Assembly: GCA_964036315.1 (NCBI GenBank) | Contig: OZ038498.1 | Coordinates: 13,310,850 to 13,374,849, forward strand | Direction: 5' to 3' | Length of the DNA stretch: 64,000 bases | Source: Acanthosepion esculentum | Taxonomy: Eukaryota > Mollusca > Cephalopoda > Sepiida > Sepiidae | In this document: positions 23,540-34,605 of the stretch, in pieces | Layout of the letters: each line of letters begins with the position of its first letter | Numbering within the stretch: the stretch's first letter is position 1 | The notes under the pieces: generated by a model | Seen by the model: only the letters and a program-made list of their open reading frames with translations | What the model was told of the DNA's origin: nothing | The model's database searches: none | Translations under genes and position numbers: made by a program

Positions 23540-23835
23540 AGAATTGTCCCATGAGACCATAGCCTAGTGGATTACAGCATAGTTCAATCCCTGGGGTGGG
23601 CAGTGCATACTTGAACTCAGTGGAAATAGGGCAAGCAATAACTGAATGAATAGTATTAAATAAGAATTAGACAAGATATCCCATGGGCAGCAGAATGAGA
23701 ATAATCTAGAGATTAAATAAAGGGTTCACTTCAAAATTCATTGAAGGTTTGACAATCACCTGAAGTACAATGAGTGAAATGTGATAATAACAAAGATTAG
23801 AACAATATTTAGTGTGAAAATAATAAAATATATTA
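23540..23835 (+). mobile_element. tRNA-derived SINE (family C)
   Basis: The head CCATGAGACCATAGCCTAGT GGATTACAG with a B-box-like AGTTCAATCCCTGGGG is followed by GGGCAGTGCATACTTGAACT, AGCAATAACTGAATGAATAG, ATCCCATGGGCAGCAGAATG, TAAATAAAGGGTTCACTTC and a tail with CACCTGAAGTACAATGAGTG. It is collinear with the copies at 19 kb and 40 kb. Confidence 0.75.
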
Positions 23836-24499
23836 AGAAGCATGATGATAGTAGGTAGAATAATAAACTGTTTATTCCTCTTATGATCTTAACCATCAGA
23901 CTGAAAGCTGGTTTTATGAAATACAAGTAACATTCAGATTTCAGAAGGACTTGATTAAACTTTTGTAGAGTAAAGTGGTCATCTGGCCAAACTCAAGAGA
24001 AACAAAGTCATTATTTTTTTTTTTAATTCTAATAATATTATTTTTTTTTTATTTACTCATATTAACTAATATCTTAAAATATTAAAAAAAAATCATTTCA
24101 AAAATAAATATTTTTAAAAGACTGAACTGAGGTAAAAATAAAATACAATATTTGTCAAAATGTTCGGAAAAGTTCATTTTTAAATTCACTTAGGGAAAGA
24201 GAGAGAGTTTCGGAGTGTAGCATAAAATTTTAAAATTGTTACAGTTTTTTTTTTTGTTTTTTTTTTCATTCAGTCGGAGAATTGAATTTTAAATTTATTT
24301 GAATATTAGCAAACATTTTCAAAACAAGTTACTTGCAGAGTAAGTTGTTGAAAATCGGTGAATGGTTCAGAAATATTTTTTATAAAAAAAAAATATCCTA
24401 CTGCCAAATTTAATCTATGACCAGTGTCAATTGCAAAAATGGCGGTTTTAAACATAGTTTATATAGAAAAAAAAAGTGACAGTTTAAAAATCAATGGGG
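23836..24499. other. Non-coding, A/T-run-rich
   Basis: Many poly-A and poly-T runs; no element recognised. Confidence 0.45.
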
Positions 24500-27400
24500 T
24501 AGGCGTAAAAAAAGAAAAAAAAATAGGCGTGGAACATTTCAAAGATTTTTATTTTTTTTAGTTCATTTCACAAACTATTTTTCTTAGAGTCCAAAAAAAA
24601 AAAAAGAGTCAGAAGAGTGAAGACAGAAAGAAAGGCAAATAAACCCGACGTTAAATGATGAATACTAATATACACGTGTGATCAGATAAAAAATAAAAAT
24701 AGATAATTTTTAAATTCTTCTGGTATGTGAAAAAAAAAACAATTATTATGGTGAAAGAAAAAAAAAAAAAGAGACTTTTTTTTTTCACACACATTAAGAC
24801 TAAAAAAAGGGGGGGGGGGTATATAAGTTATGTAATAAAGGAGATCGATCCTTAAAAAATAACCCCCTAAAAACAGTTAAAACAAAAATGCTACATAATG
24901 ACCCGGTATCATTTGGGTGGGGAGGACAAACTTTATTCATGATTTGAAACAAAATTACGAATGAAAGGAAAGAAGAAAAAAAAATAACACGTGTGGTCGA
25001 CTCTTACGGCAACATTTTTGCTTGGATTCTGTTTCAGTTTTTACTTGTTTTCTATTTTCCGTTTTAATTCCTATACAGGATTATTTTAAGCCATTTCAGT
25101 TTCACGTTGTAAAAAGAGAAAAGAAATAAAAAATAAATCTGCGTCGAAGTGAAAAAAAAAAAAAAAAAAAAAAAATCAATAATTTAATTTTTATTTCCAA
25201 GAAGACTTTTCTTTTACCAAAACTTCTCGGACCATTATTCCGATTCGACTTGTATATTGGGCTGTGTATATAATTAAAGCCCTGCCCCTAATCCGAGATC
25301 AAAGCCAACAAAGACGTGCAAAAAGAGAAAGAGAGAGAACACCGCCGCAGGATTCAGTGTTTCTTTCTTTATGGACCCCCACCATAACCACTGGGATATG
25401 GACTAAGTTTGAGTACAACGTAGAAAAGATCATCAAATATAAAAAAATAATGAATAAAAAAAACTAATTTATAATAGACAGAAAAAGGCAAGAATATTTT
25501 TTCCACTATGAACAATTAGGGGATTGGACTTAAATTTAAAAAAAAAAAAAAATTACAAAGCTTAAGTTGGAGTGAAATGAGAAATTAATTCAGACAAAAA
25601 AAAAAAAAACGTGAAAAACAAAAAATATTTGAATAAATAAATTGCTTCAATTTATTTTTACGGGCTTAAATTTTTTTTTTTTTTTTTCTCCAGAATTTCA
25701 TTTTCATTCCAACTGAGATGAAATAATTCTTCATGCTTGTTTTTACAACAAAATACTTTTTTCTTCTTAATATGAGATTATAAACTTTTTGATGAATTTT
25801 TACGACCGCATTCAGTTTTTGGATTATTTTAATTTTTAATTTAAATTCATTCATTTGAAAATCATTTTCACTTCCGGAAAAAAAAAAAAATTAAGAGGCC
25901 TGGTGGATTTTTTGGCTTCAAAAATATTTTTCTTTCTCTTCTATTTGCGATGATGAATGTATTGTAAATATTTTTTTTTCTCTCTTCATTACTTTAAGTT
26001 CTGCTTTAGATAAACAAATACATTTTGTTTTGTGCGTGAATTCATTTTAAAAAAATAATTGTGCAGAATGTCAAATTGACAAAATCAGAATTTTTTTAAT
26101 AAACTTTTTGAAAAAGTAACTAAAATGTTCGCACATTGTTCACCTCATCCAAAGTCGACAATAAAAAACAAAAAAAAAAACAATAGCTCCAATTTCGTCT
26201 CTGACGAAGACTAAATTGAAACGTCATGACCGATTTGGCGTTTTTTTTTCATTTCTGAATAATTTTAATATAAAATTCATAACTTTTCATTTAAAAAAAA
26301 AAAAAAACGAAAACTAAAACAGCCAAATTAATTTATTTCGTTGTTTTTTTTTTCAATTTAAAGAGTACCAAAAAAAACATTAAAATCTGAAACAAATATC
26401 ATATCGCCAAAAATTGGACTTTATTAATTATTTCATAGTTTATCGTTGAAATTTTTTTCAAAAGCTTTCTAATTCCAAAACCAAAGAAATTGGTGATAAA
26501 GTTAAAATTCTAAATGAAATAAAAAAGATTTAGTTTGGATTTTTTTTTGTGATTCGTTCAAACAATTTAAATGTTTTAAAATATATATTTTTTAAATATT
26601 TCAATAATTTTTTTCAAAACAAAAAAAAAAAGGTTAAGTTAGTTTTGCTTTCTAAAAAAAAAAAAAAATAATAATAATAATAAAATGGAAGTCATTTAAA
26701 AGTTGAAACTTGAAATTATTTTTGGCAAAAACAATCTTCTTCCGTAAAGAGAAAATTAACAATTTTAAAAACAAACTACACCGAAAATGTTGAGCTGAAT
26801 AAGTGGAAAATGGCCAACTTCTGAACAGGCTCACTTATGATAAAGCAGGTCACGTGGCACAATATATACACTTTTACCGAAAGAATGAAGAAAGCATTCA
26901 ACTTGACATCAAAAAATAAAAAAAAATAAAAACAAAGGAGTGAAAATATTTGCCTTCTTAAAATCCACCTGATCCCTTTTCTTTGACATTTTATTTTTAG
27001 TGCTGTCAAAAGTTTCAAAAAAGCCATTTATGAAACGAAATTTTTAAAAAAATGACCGATTTAAAGAGAACCTTTTAAGTTTTCATATTTTCTCCAAAGA
27101 AAAAGGAAATGATTTTTTTTTTTTGAGGAGACATACTCTCTTCAAAATCAAAACAAAATTCGGACAATGCTTCATTTATAATATTCATTGACCTAACAAG
27201 AAAAAATTAAAATGATTATTAATATTAATTAATATTAATAATAATTTTAAAAATCAAAATAATTAAAGAAAGTATAAAAATTAATAATAAACTTTAATTT
27301 TGAAACCATTAATTTCTTCTTTGAGATTTTTATTTTCAATTAAAGAAGAAATTAATGGCCTTAAAATTAAAGTTTGTTATTAATTTTCATGCTTTCTTTA

Positions 27401-27702
27401 AAAATTATTTTGATTTTTAATTCCCTGGCGAGCGAAAGAGCTGAAAAAATATTTTTAATTAAAAGCTATTTTTATTTCTGTTTTTTTTTTTCTTATTTAA
27501 ATCGCCCACTTTTGATTTTAACCCCAAATAATTTAAAACTAGAAAAAGAAAACAAATTTTCGACTTAAGAAAAGATCGACGATCTTTTTTCTAGTTTTAT
27601 GCAAAAAAATAAGACGAAATCAAATGTGAGTTGAAGAATTGAATCAATGCACAACATTCGAAAGAAAAAAGGGAAAAGGCGAAATGGAATCTTTCATCTT
27701 AC

Positions 27703-27859
27703 TAGTTGGTTGGTAGAAGAAATCCTTTTTCTTATTGCTTTCATTTAGAAATCCCTTGCTATTGTGTGAAGTTGATAATAAAATCGGTGCATCTTCTTTT
27801 TCTTCCTCCTCATCACCGTCGTCATCTTTCTTCCCTTGGAAACTGGCAACACAAAACAT
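27703..27859 (-). CDS. Candidate first coding exon, acidic N-terminus
   Basis: On the minus strand an ATG at 27,857-27,859 opens a frame containing SFQGKKDDDGDEEEEKEDAP and later NKKKDFFYQPT. A donor (CCAACTA|GTAAGA) would close the exon at 27,703 after 52 codons plus one base, that is in phase 1. Without splicing the frame would be 71 codons. Phase 1 matches the other exon candidates on this strand, and the CpG-retaining setting fits a first exon. No domain is recognised. An acceptor-like TTTTGTGTTGCCAG just inside the frame means it could instead be an internal exon. Confidence 0.3.
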
Positions 27860-28029
27860 CAGAGCGTCGTCGATAAATGATGATAGTTATTTGCCCTTGA
27901 ATAAATGCGGCTTTTTTACGCTAGGTGGCAACCTTGTCTGTCAGGCGAGAAGGAAAAAGATATATTTTTTTTAGTCGATATGAGCTTCGTCTGGTACAGG
28001 GCCGTCAAGGTAAAGCACTACTAACTTAC

Positions 28030-28069
28030 CACAAATGTAAAGTCTTACGCTAATACACTTGCAAAAGCC
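28030..28069 (-). other. Candidate 40-bp microexon
   Basis: On the minus strand a very good acceptor (CTGTTTTGTATTTCCTGCAG) and a strong donor (TTTGTG|GTAAGTTA) lie 40 nt apart. Only one frame is open (GFCKCISVRLYIC), in phase 0-1. It does not match the phase pattern of the PDZ-LIM exons and has no recognised homolog. It could be a UTR exon or chance. Confidence 0.2.
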
Positions 28070-28139
28070 CTGCAGGAAATACAAAACAGATTACTATCAG
28101 TAAAACTCAGGTACCTGAGAAAATAAAATTTGTCTATCA

Positions 28140-28424
28140 TAATCAGTCAGTTATGTATGTGCCATGCGTGATACACGCTTAGGCGATCATGTATCTTGCG
28201 ATACATGACTGACGAGTCAGATTTTTCCCGCAGTAGGTTGCCATTTTTTTCTGCGGTAGATCAGTTGCCATCTAAGGCTATAAAACCCGGTCTCTGCTGC
28301 TATTTTTACCCATAGCTGGGGGAAGAAGAAGAAGATATGTATCTTTCCCAAGGGTAGCACAACTGGAATTCGAACTCAGCTTTCCGATTCCTCAATCTGA
28401 GCTGCTATCACTCCACCGTGCCTC
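28140..28424 (-). mobile_element. tRNA-derived SINE (family A)
   Basis: Reads on the minus strand from the head (GGCACGGTGGAGTGATAGCA, GAGTTCGAATTCCAG as B box) through GGAAAGATACATATCTTC, TATAGCCTTAGATGGCAACT, a CTGCGGGAAAAATCTGACTC body and a tail ending GCACATACATAACTGACTG. The same family occurs on the plus strand at 47,776, 48,262, 53,421 and 63,301. Confidence 0.85.
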
Positions 28425-28749
28425 CCTGTCTATCATAATACCTTCCTGATATATTTTAATTTTTTCATCTACACTACCTAAACTATTATTTAATAATCAC
28501 TTTAGTGTTTGTAAAATTTGATTGTACAGAATTCAAATAAAAATAAATATGCCATATCTGTAGGATTACCAAACATTAGTGGAAGAAATCTCTAATCCAG
28601 TAGCAGAATTTAATTAATTCCTTCTTACAATGATTGAACTTTTAAAAAATTCCTTCATCTTGTTCTTCTCATTTTTACCATATTTTATGTATTTCCTTCT
28701 CAATTCTTTTGTTTTTTAATAAATGATCACCCAGTACGAGGCCCAAGAG

Positions 28750-29210
28750 CCACTCAAGGGAGAGGAATAATGAGTGAGGTTGTATTGCATAAGAAGAAGA
28801 AGTACAAATTATGAGGATATGTAGGATAGATAATAGTTGATTCTAGACTTGAAAAGGTTAAGATTTAAGTGATCAAGGAAGCACTTTTTCAGGAGTTTGT
28901 TTCATAAAATAGCAGTTCTTGGGAAGAAGTGGGACTTCTTCTTACCAATGGAATATGAAGAGAATGAGGATGATTCAACCCTGGGTACAGTGCATGGCAT
29001 GTCCCAGCTATAAGGGCATGAACTGGCAGAACTCAGGAATATAGCTCCTCTGAACATTTGCCATGGAAATAGTGATAGATTAGTGATAAGCTTGCAATGT
29101 TTCATCTGTAGGAAAGGTGTTATAGGGTCTGAAATAATATTTTATTGAACATTGGGCAATTCTAGCCCAGATATGGCAGCAATACTCCATTTTTGTTTCA
29201 TTTTTTTTTT
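28750..29210 (-). pseudogene. Second jockey-like RT family, C-terminal part
   Basis: On the minus strand: MEYCCHIWA-type block (about 29,165-29,200), then a SLFPWQMFRGAIFLSSASS block and SIGKKKSHFFPRTAIL (28,902-28,960), the positional equivalent of FFPRTAxLWNRLP, then a LNLFKSRINYYLSYIS-type end. It is the downstream part of the RT whose palm lies at 30,488-30,785, with a Tc1 element and about 300 bp of decayed sequence between. The subfamily differs from the one at 1-3.3 kb but is the same as the relic at 53,940-55,070. Confidence 0.7.
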
Positions 29211-29535
29211 TGGTTTAACAACTTATGCCGAATTTCATAACAACTCGTACTCATAATAAAAAACATATCAAATTACTCAAGGTTACAAATTATACAACAA
29301 CAAGAACTGAATTAGTATTTATATTATGTAACCATAATCAAATATCTTAAAAAAATGATGTAGTGAATTATTAAATTTAAATAACTGTTTATGGCCGCAT
29401 AAAAAAAGGTTTACAGATTAACAGGATGCTACAATAAAAAGGCAAGGTCAAGAGAAATAGATTGTCAGCCATGATGAAATAAACAGATTAGCGAGATGCT
29501 ATGATAGGTGCACCCGTAAACTGTGGTGTCATCTA

Positions 29536-30485
29536 CAGTGCTGTTCGATAAAAGTAACTCACCTGATTTTTTTTACTAAATGTTCTCTCCTCTGATGAAA
29601 CAAAAGTTGAGCTAAATTCAAAGGATAAGTGATCTAAAATCCAAAGAAGAAGCTTTGAAAGCTCTTTGAATTTAGCAGTAAGTACTGTCAAGCACCGTTC
29701 AGTATAATGTTCTGGAGATGCTTTTCTTTTCATGGAACTGGTTTCTTAAAACCTATTGAAAAGACCCTCAGAAGTGAGCAGTACAAGAGAATTTTAGAGA
29801 CTTGTCTGCTCCCTTTTTCTGAAAGGGTGCAAATCAACCCCACCAAGCTCATTTTTATGCAGGATAATGCTCCCTGTCACAAATCAAAATTGATGAAGGA
29901 ATACTTTGATGAGAAGCAGGTGAGTGTTATGACATGGCCGCCCTAATCTCCTGACCTCAACCCCATAGAAAACTTATGCAGCATTATAAAGTACAGGCTC
30001 TCGAGAAAGCAGTTGAGCAACAAAGAGGATTTGATTGTGAATTTCATATCCGAATGGAATTCAATGCTTGGAGATGAGATTTGCCAGAACCTAATCAAGT
30101 CAATGCCAAAAAGGGTTGAAAACGTTATTCAAAATAAAGGCGGACCCGTTGATTATTAAATATTTCAAACTATATTACCTATTATAAATAAATTATACCT
30201 CTATTATTCTTTATTTAAAGCTGTTCGGTTATGTTTCTATTGATTTCTAGTTGCAGGAAATAAGTGAGTCACTTTTTTTGCACAGAGTTTTTCCCTAAAT
30301 CTCATTTATATCCAAAATTATAATTATCAATAGAATAACTTAGGGTGAGTAAACTTTTTTTCTAGGTGGTCGGGAAGGGGTCTTTATATTAGTAAGATTA
30401 AAAATTAGTTTGACCCCCAAAACAATAGGCGAAAACATTTTTAAGTAAAAAAAAGCAGGTGAGTCACTTTTATTGAACAGCACTG
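29536..30485 (+). mobile_element. Tc1-like DNA transposon, N-terminally deleted
   Basis: Terminal inverted repeats of 30 bp (29,536-29,565 and 30,456-30,485) match at 28 positions (CAGTGCTGTTC...ACTCACCTG) and are flanked by TA on both sides (29,534-29,535 and 30,486-30,487). The transposase DDE domain is nearly complete: SSDETKVEL at about 29,590-29,616 (first Asp), FWRCFSFHGTGFLKPIEK at 29,710, FMQDNAPCHKSKL at about 29,860 (second Asp), SPDLNPIEN at about 29,953 (Glu), and a C-terminus ending GGPVDY at 30,159. The DNA-binding N-terminus is missing. Two stops and a frameshift before 29,710 and a stop at 29,944-29,946 (TAA) prevent function. It lies inside a minus-strand RT gene. Confidence 0.92.
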
Positions 30486-30487
30486 TA

Positions 30488-30785
30488 CATAGGTTTTTAC
30501 TCATGATCTGAGAAGGTTCCTGGGCAACTCCTTAATATAAAGCAGAAAGAGGTTAGGCCCAAGGAGAGAACCTTGGGAGATATCTGCATTGATCAAGTCT
30601 TCAAAAGACTGGACATTAAAGATGACCTTCACGGACCTACCTGATAGAAAGGACTTGATAATAGGGAAGACACTTCCATTGATGTCATAGCTTGAGAATT
30701 TGTGTAGTAACTTCCTATGTCACACCTTTTAAAAGGTCTTTGAAATATTTAAGATGATCACTCTCATAATGAGCTCTCCTGATTA
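30488..30785 (-). pseudogene. Second jockey-like RT family, palm region
   Basis: On the minus strand: a RVIILNISKTFKRC block (the VISLDISKAFDRVWH motif), a SSLLSSPF..G block, and a SPKVLSLGPNLFLLYIKELP block (the QGSILGPTLFLLYINDLP motif), ending in LRSxVKTY. At that point the Tc1 insertion interrupts the catalytic motif, and DDTTVYG follows on the other side at 29,533 downward. Upstream (30,786-31,198) lies a dispersed repeat rather than RT sequence. Confidence 0.75.
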
Positions 30786-31198
30786 TTACAATAAATTGCA
30801 TCTGCATTCTGGGTAAGACAATAAACTGTGTCCAACAGCAGGCATCTGATCAGGCAGTTTTGAGGAGCGTGGAACCACCTCTTACTTGCTGGTGTTCCCG
30901 GGTCCATCCTGACCCAGGATGGTAGCACCTGTTAGGGTCCCAGCTATGGGTAAGTAGTTAACCCCTAAGCTGAAGTCAAAACACTATGAAAGTGAAAAAA
31001 TAGGTCTTAATACCAGAATACTTTGTAAAAAATTATTACCAGCAATACATTATTACCAGTAATACAATTTTGAAAAAAAAAATATTACCAGCAATACATT
31101 TTTTGAAAAAAAAAATTATCAGCAATAAAAATTTTGTCAGCATTAAATAATCCATCGAGGTTGGTATGTCATAAAACAAAATAAACCAAACCAAACCA
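30786..31198 (-). repeat. Dispersed repeat R, minus copy
   Basis: Homologous to 52,730-53,040 on the plus strand. Shared blocks are GGTTTGTTTTATGGCATATC-like, ACTTTCA, then GTCAGGATGGACCCGGGAAC, ACCAGCAAGTAAGAGGTGGT and a TTTATTGTCTTACCC block. Inside it the phrase TATTGCTGGTAATA is repeated three to four times. It could be an internal part of the neighbouring non-LTR element or a separate element; I cannot tell. Confidence 0.7.
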
Positions 31199-32784
31199 AC
31201 TCATAATGAGTTTATTACAAAGTGCTTTGCTGATACCATGTTTAAAGCCACAGGCAGTGGACCTAAAGGTGTAAAATCTATAGTTTTGTTGCTCAGAAGG
31301 TTGTTTCTTTTGAAGGGATCAGCAACATTCTTGTTGATTATAGACTCAAGGAGATTGCTAATAAAACTAAGGAGGATGATGAGACAATACTGCAAATATC
31401 CTTGAAAACAGGTGTAATGACAAAAGTACACAGGTGTAGGCTTTAAGAAAGCTATATTCAACTGAGAATACAAGGTTTGCATATAGTGTCTTTTTATAGT
31501 CCCAGTAAACAGAAATAACTCTCTCAAAGAGGAGAGTAACAAAACAAGGGGAGACCACTTTTGATTATTCATAACAATAGGGTATACAGCTAATACTTTC
31601 CATGGACATAGAAAACATTTCTCCAGTGGGTAAACAATTTTGACAAGTCGGTGGATAGTAATTTTAGCGTTGAGTGAGCTTAAGTTTTGAGATATTTATT
31701 TTTTTTATCTTTGGTTTAAATCTGGATGAAGAATTTTTAGTCTCGTGTATAAAAGTCCATAATGTCAATGCTTATATCTTCTCTGTGTAAGGATTTCCAA
31801 TTAACAATTTGGCTTAGGAAGTTTAAAATATTATTTCTATGCTAAACTGGCTTAACCCATTAATACACATTAATTTTAAGAAAAAAACTGTTCTGACATT
31901 TGTAAAATGCTTTATGCCAGTAGAAATGGATGATCTACTCCAAACTAATCTGATTATTTTCTCATCTTGATACAGATGAGAGAAAAATAGAGAAAGATAG
32001 AAAAAGAGATAAGGATTTTATTTTTAAGGGAAAGCAAATGCTTTGTTATAATTTGAATTATTTTCTATTTGTTTGCACATTTTTATATTTATATTTTATT
32101 TTATCTTATTTTATTGGACTCACCACAATTTCAAGTTAAAATGAAAACGCAGCTTTGCGATAAAGGGAAATTACCATCATTGTACGCATTTAAAGAAGAA
32201 TCATCTGGGTTTTATGAAGGTTATATATTCTTTCTTGCTTTGATAGTTTTTTTCTTTCTTGTATTTCTTTCTTTAAATAAACCCTGAAAAAAAAACGCTA
32301 CAATTGATAAAGGTTTTGGGTGAGCCAAGGCTTCCCCCGTCTGATACGGCCCTGTCTCTATAAAACGCCCAAATGTATTCTGTTAAAGTTAGCCTCGCGA
32401 CAAAATGAATATTTTGTAAATATGTAGAGTTATTTCCCTTGCAACGTGTCTATTACCATTCATGACTACTCTGACGTCTGCTAATTAAAAGGAATAAATC
32501 GAATAGCACTCACACTATTTCCTCACTAGATAATGTGATAAGACAGATAGTCCAGAGAGGTGGAGTCACACTGTGTAATAGACTCAATTATTGTAGTAAC
32601 ACAAGATATAATAAAAATGACTAGTATCAAAAAAGCATAACACAAGTTGGATTCATCAAAAATTAGCTGATGCTTCTCCAATCAAGATGGCTGACATAGG
32701 TCTGTACTGCTCTTCAAAGTCTTCAGTGAAATAAAAATAAAACCTAGTTCATAGTTAATGAGAAGCTCATATTTATAATCGACT
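31199..32784. other. Non-coding, no feature recognised
   Basis: The minus-strand frame at 31,201-31,572 (123 codons) has no recognised motif and no support from context. The sequence is probably decayed repeat. Confidence 0.4.
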
Positions 32785-33245
32785 CCCAATGTTTTCAAGT
32801 GTTCTTCTTTATGACATATCCCTTCAGGACATTGGCAATCAGAGTTTTTTGTCCTTTGTAGCTCTTTGTTGTCTTTTCGTTATCTCTCCTAAACCTTGCT
32901 CCGCCATCCATTTACTCAAGCTCACTAGGTCGGCTATGCATTGTTTTCCTCTGTCCCACTTACCTTCAATTTGTCCTGTGAGTATCAAATTTTCCAAGCC
33001 CTCTTTCCTTATGATGCGCCCTAGAAATGTCAACTGTCTCTTCCTGATGTTAGATATAATTGTCCATTTTGTTTCTTTATCTGAGAAGATTGTTCAGCAT
33101 TCACTGCTATATAGGAGGACTGATATTACATAACATTTCTTTACTTTGTTTCTAATGAAAATTTATTTGTTTCTTAATACTTTGCGTAGCTTTTGGAAGA
33201 CATTCAGTCTTTTGTCAGTTAAGTGACTGCCTGAACTCAAAATAA
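32785..33245 (-). pseudogene. Non-LTR (RTE/craniofacial-type) reverse transcriptase C-terminus
   Basis: On the minus strand the sequence reads KLRKVLRNK, then CYVISVLLYSSECWTIFSD (about 33,070-33,130), NIRKRQLTFLGRIIRKEGLE, NLILTGQIEGKWDRGKQ and EQGLGEITKRQQRATKDKKL, then LIANVLKGYVIKK. This order (LLYGSECW, then FLGHIIRKEG, then the GRRGRGRQR basic block) is the standard C-terminal end of this RT group. The catalytic part is missing, so the copy is 5'-truncated. At least one frameshift lies near 32,840. Confidence 0.8.
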
Positions 33246-33551
33246 TGCATCTCCACTTCCATTAAGTCCAGAGTACTTAAATAGACTTAAATGAAAGGAA
33301 TATTGCACACTAAGAACACAATGGAAACTATTTAAACAGAAAGTTTAATATAATTTACTGACAGTTGGTTTGCTGGAAGACAGAAACTACTTGTTGTTGG
33401 AAGTAAAGACATTTTAAATTCCTAACTTTAGGTTTACTTTGATTATTTTAGTTATAATTTGCCTTTCTTTATTATCTTTGTTATGATGCATGTAAAATAT
33501 ACAGTTATTCTTATTTACATTAAATTCAAAATATTAAAAAAAGGAACACTC

Positions 33552-33935
33552 CTGTATAAGCCTCTTTCTGGATATTGGTAACTTTTTTTTTCTTTTACTA
33601 AGAACTTGTTTTAGTTTTCCATGTCGACATATTGTTAAATTTCTTAGAATATTTCTGAAGATAAAACAATTTGGAAAAAAAAAAAGAGGCAATTGGAAAA
33701 TATATTTCTTAGTCATTGCTGACTAAACTTTTAAACTTGCCTTGATAAAGTCGGATTGACGAAACACGTCGGCAATGACTAAGAAATATATTTTACAATT
33801 GTCTTCTTAATATCTAAATTGTCTTATCTTCAGAATTATTCTGAGAAATTTAACAATATGTCAACATGGAAAACTAAAACAAAATTCTAAGTAAAAAAAA
33901 AAAATTACCAATATACAGAAGAAGGCTTACACAAT
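33552..33935. repeat. Large foldback (inverted repeat) element
   Basis: The left arm (about 33,552-33,722) and right arm (about 33,772-33,935) are imperfect reverse complements over about 165 bp. For example TTTTAGTTTTCCATGTCGAC on the left matches, inverted, GTCAACATGGAAAACTAAAA on the right, and AAATATATTTCTTAGTCATT matches AATGACTAAGAAATATATTT. The loop of about 50 bp contains TTGATAAAGTCGGATTGACG then AAACACGTCGG. No coding sequence. It may be the inverted end structure of a Penelope-like or MITE-type element. Confidence 0.75.
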
Positions 33936-34159
33936 TTATTCTTCTGGTCATAGTAATTCAGATTTGGATAAATGATATTGTGTTGTGGCTCTCGATTTAT
34001 GGTTGTGGATTCCATAGGCTACTTTTTACATTTTAGGCATTTCTTTTTAACCATAATATTTTAATTAAAAATTTCTAGGCTCCAAAAATAAAACAGGCAA
34101 GAAGTCAAATTTACTGATAACATTTGGAATATTTATATGACTTGCTATTCCCACTATTA

Positions 34160-34604
34160 TACTAATCTTGATTATTGTACTCACAATATTTTGGCTATTG
34201 TGCTCTTCAGCCTTCTTCAGGTGTTCCGATTTGTACTCAGCAACCTTCTCAAAATTTTGAACTGAACCCTTTATTCAATCCACAAGGGTAGATTATCCTC
34301 ATTTTGCTAATTAAATTTAATGCTCCAGAATTAGATCATTAGATTAATTCACTAATCTTTCCTGGACAAAGACATATCTCATTCCCTGTTTCAATCCTTG
34401 AGGTTGGTAGTACTAAAAAATCACATACTCTGGATTAGTAGAAGAAACTGACAAGTGACACAAAGCTGAAAAAGACTGAAATATTGTCGAAGCATGCAAA
34501 GTAGAATAAGAAAAAATTTACTCCCATGGTTACCAAATAAAACAAATGACATCTGAAGAAGGCCAGAGGGTATAGTGGTTGAAACTTTGTGAGTATTTTT
34601 TTTT
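34160..34604. mobile_element. tRNA-headed SINE, partly palindromic copy (family B/C type)
   Basis: The left side reads as an antisense tail (CTTCAGCCTTCTTCAGGTGT, TTTTGAACTGAACCCTTTAT, and a tRNA-like B-box complement near 34,388-34,410). The right side (34,553-34,596) reads as a sense tail (CATCTGAAGAAGGCCAGAGG then GGTTGAAACTTTGTGAG). Both outward ends therefore carry the same hairpin-tail motif, like the fully palindromic copies at 14.6 and 49 kb but more decayed. A poly-T of the next element follows at 34,597-34,610. Confidence 0.55.
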
Positions 34605-34605
34605 T

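Larger units (their letters stand above)
24500..28100. other. CpG-retaining, homopolymer-rich region without recognisable transposons
   Basis: By eye this block keeps many more CpG dinucleotides than the rest of the window (for example near 25,000-25,030, 25,140-25,150, 25,200-25,345, 26,150-26,240, 27,550-27,600, 27,830-27,990). It is free of the SINE and non-LTR families that fill its flanks, and has dense poly-A and poly-T runs. An ORF at 25,264-25,467 and one at 27,644-27,859 lie inside it. It could be a promoter, first-exon or UTR region protected from methylation-driven decay and from insertions. That is inference, since no core promoter element is unambiguous. Confidence 0.4.

Noticed and set aside
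31201..31572. 123-codon minus frame
   Set aside because: No motif, and it lies in decayed repeat-rich DNA; I could not tie it to RT or any host family.
33740..33780. Hammerhead-like loop in the foldback element
   Set aside because: TTGATAA replaces CTGATGA and no stem I or stem III pairing is visible.
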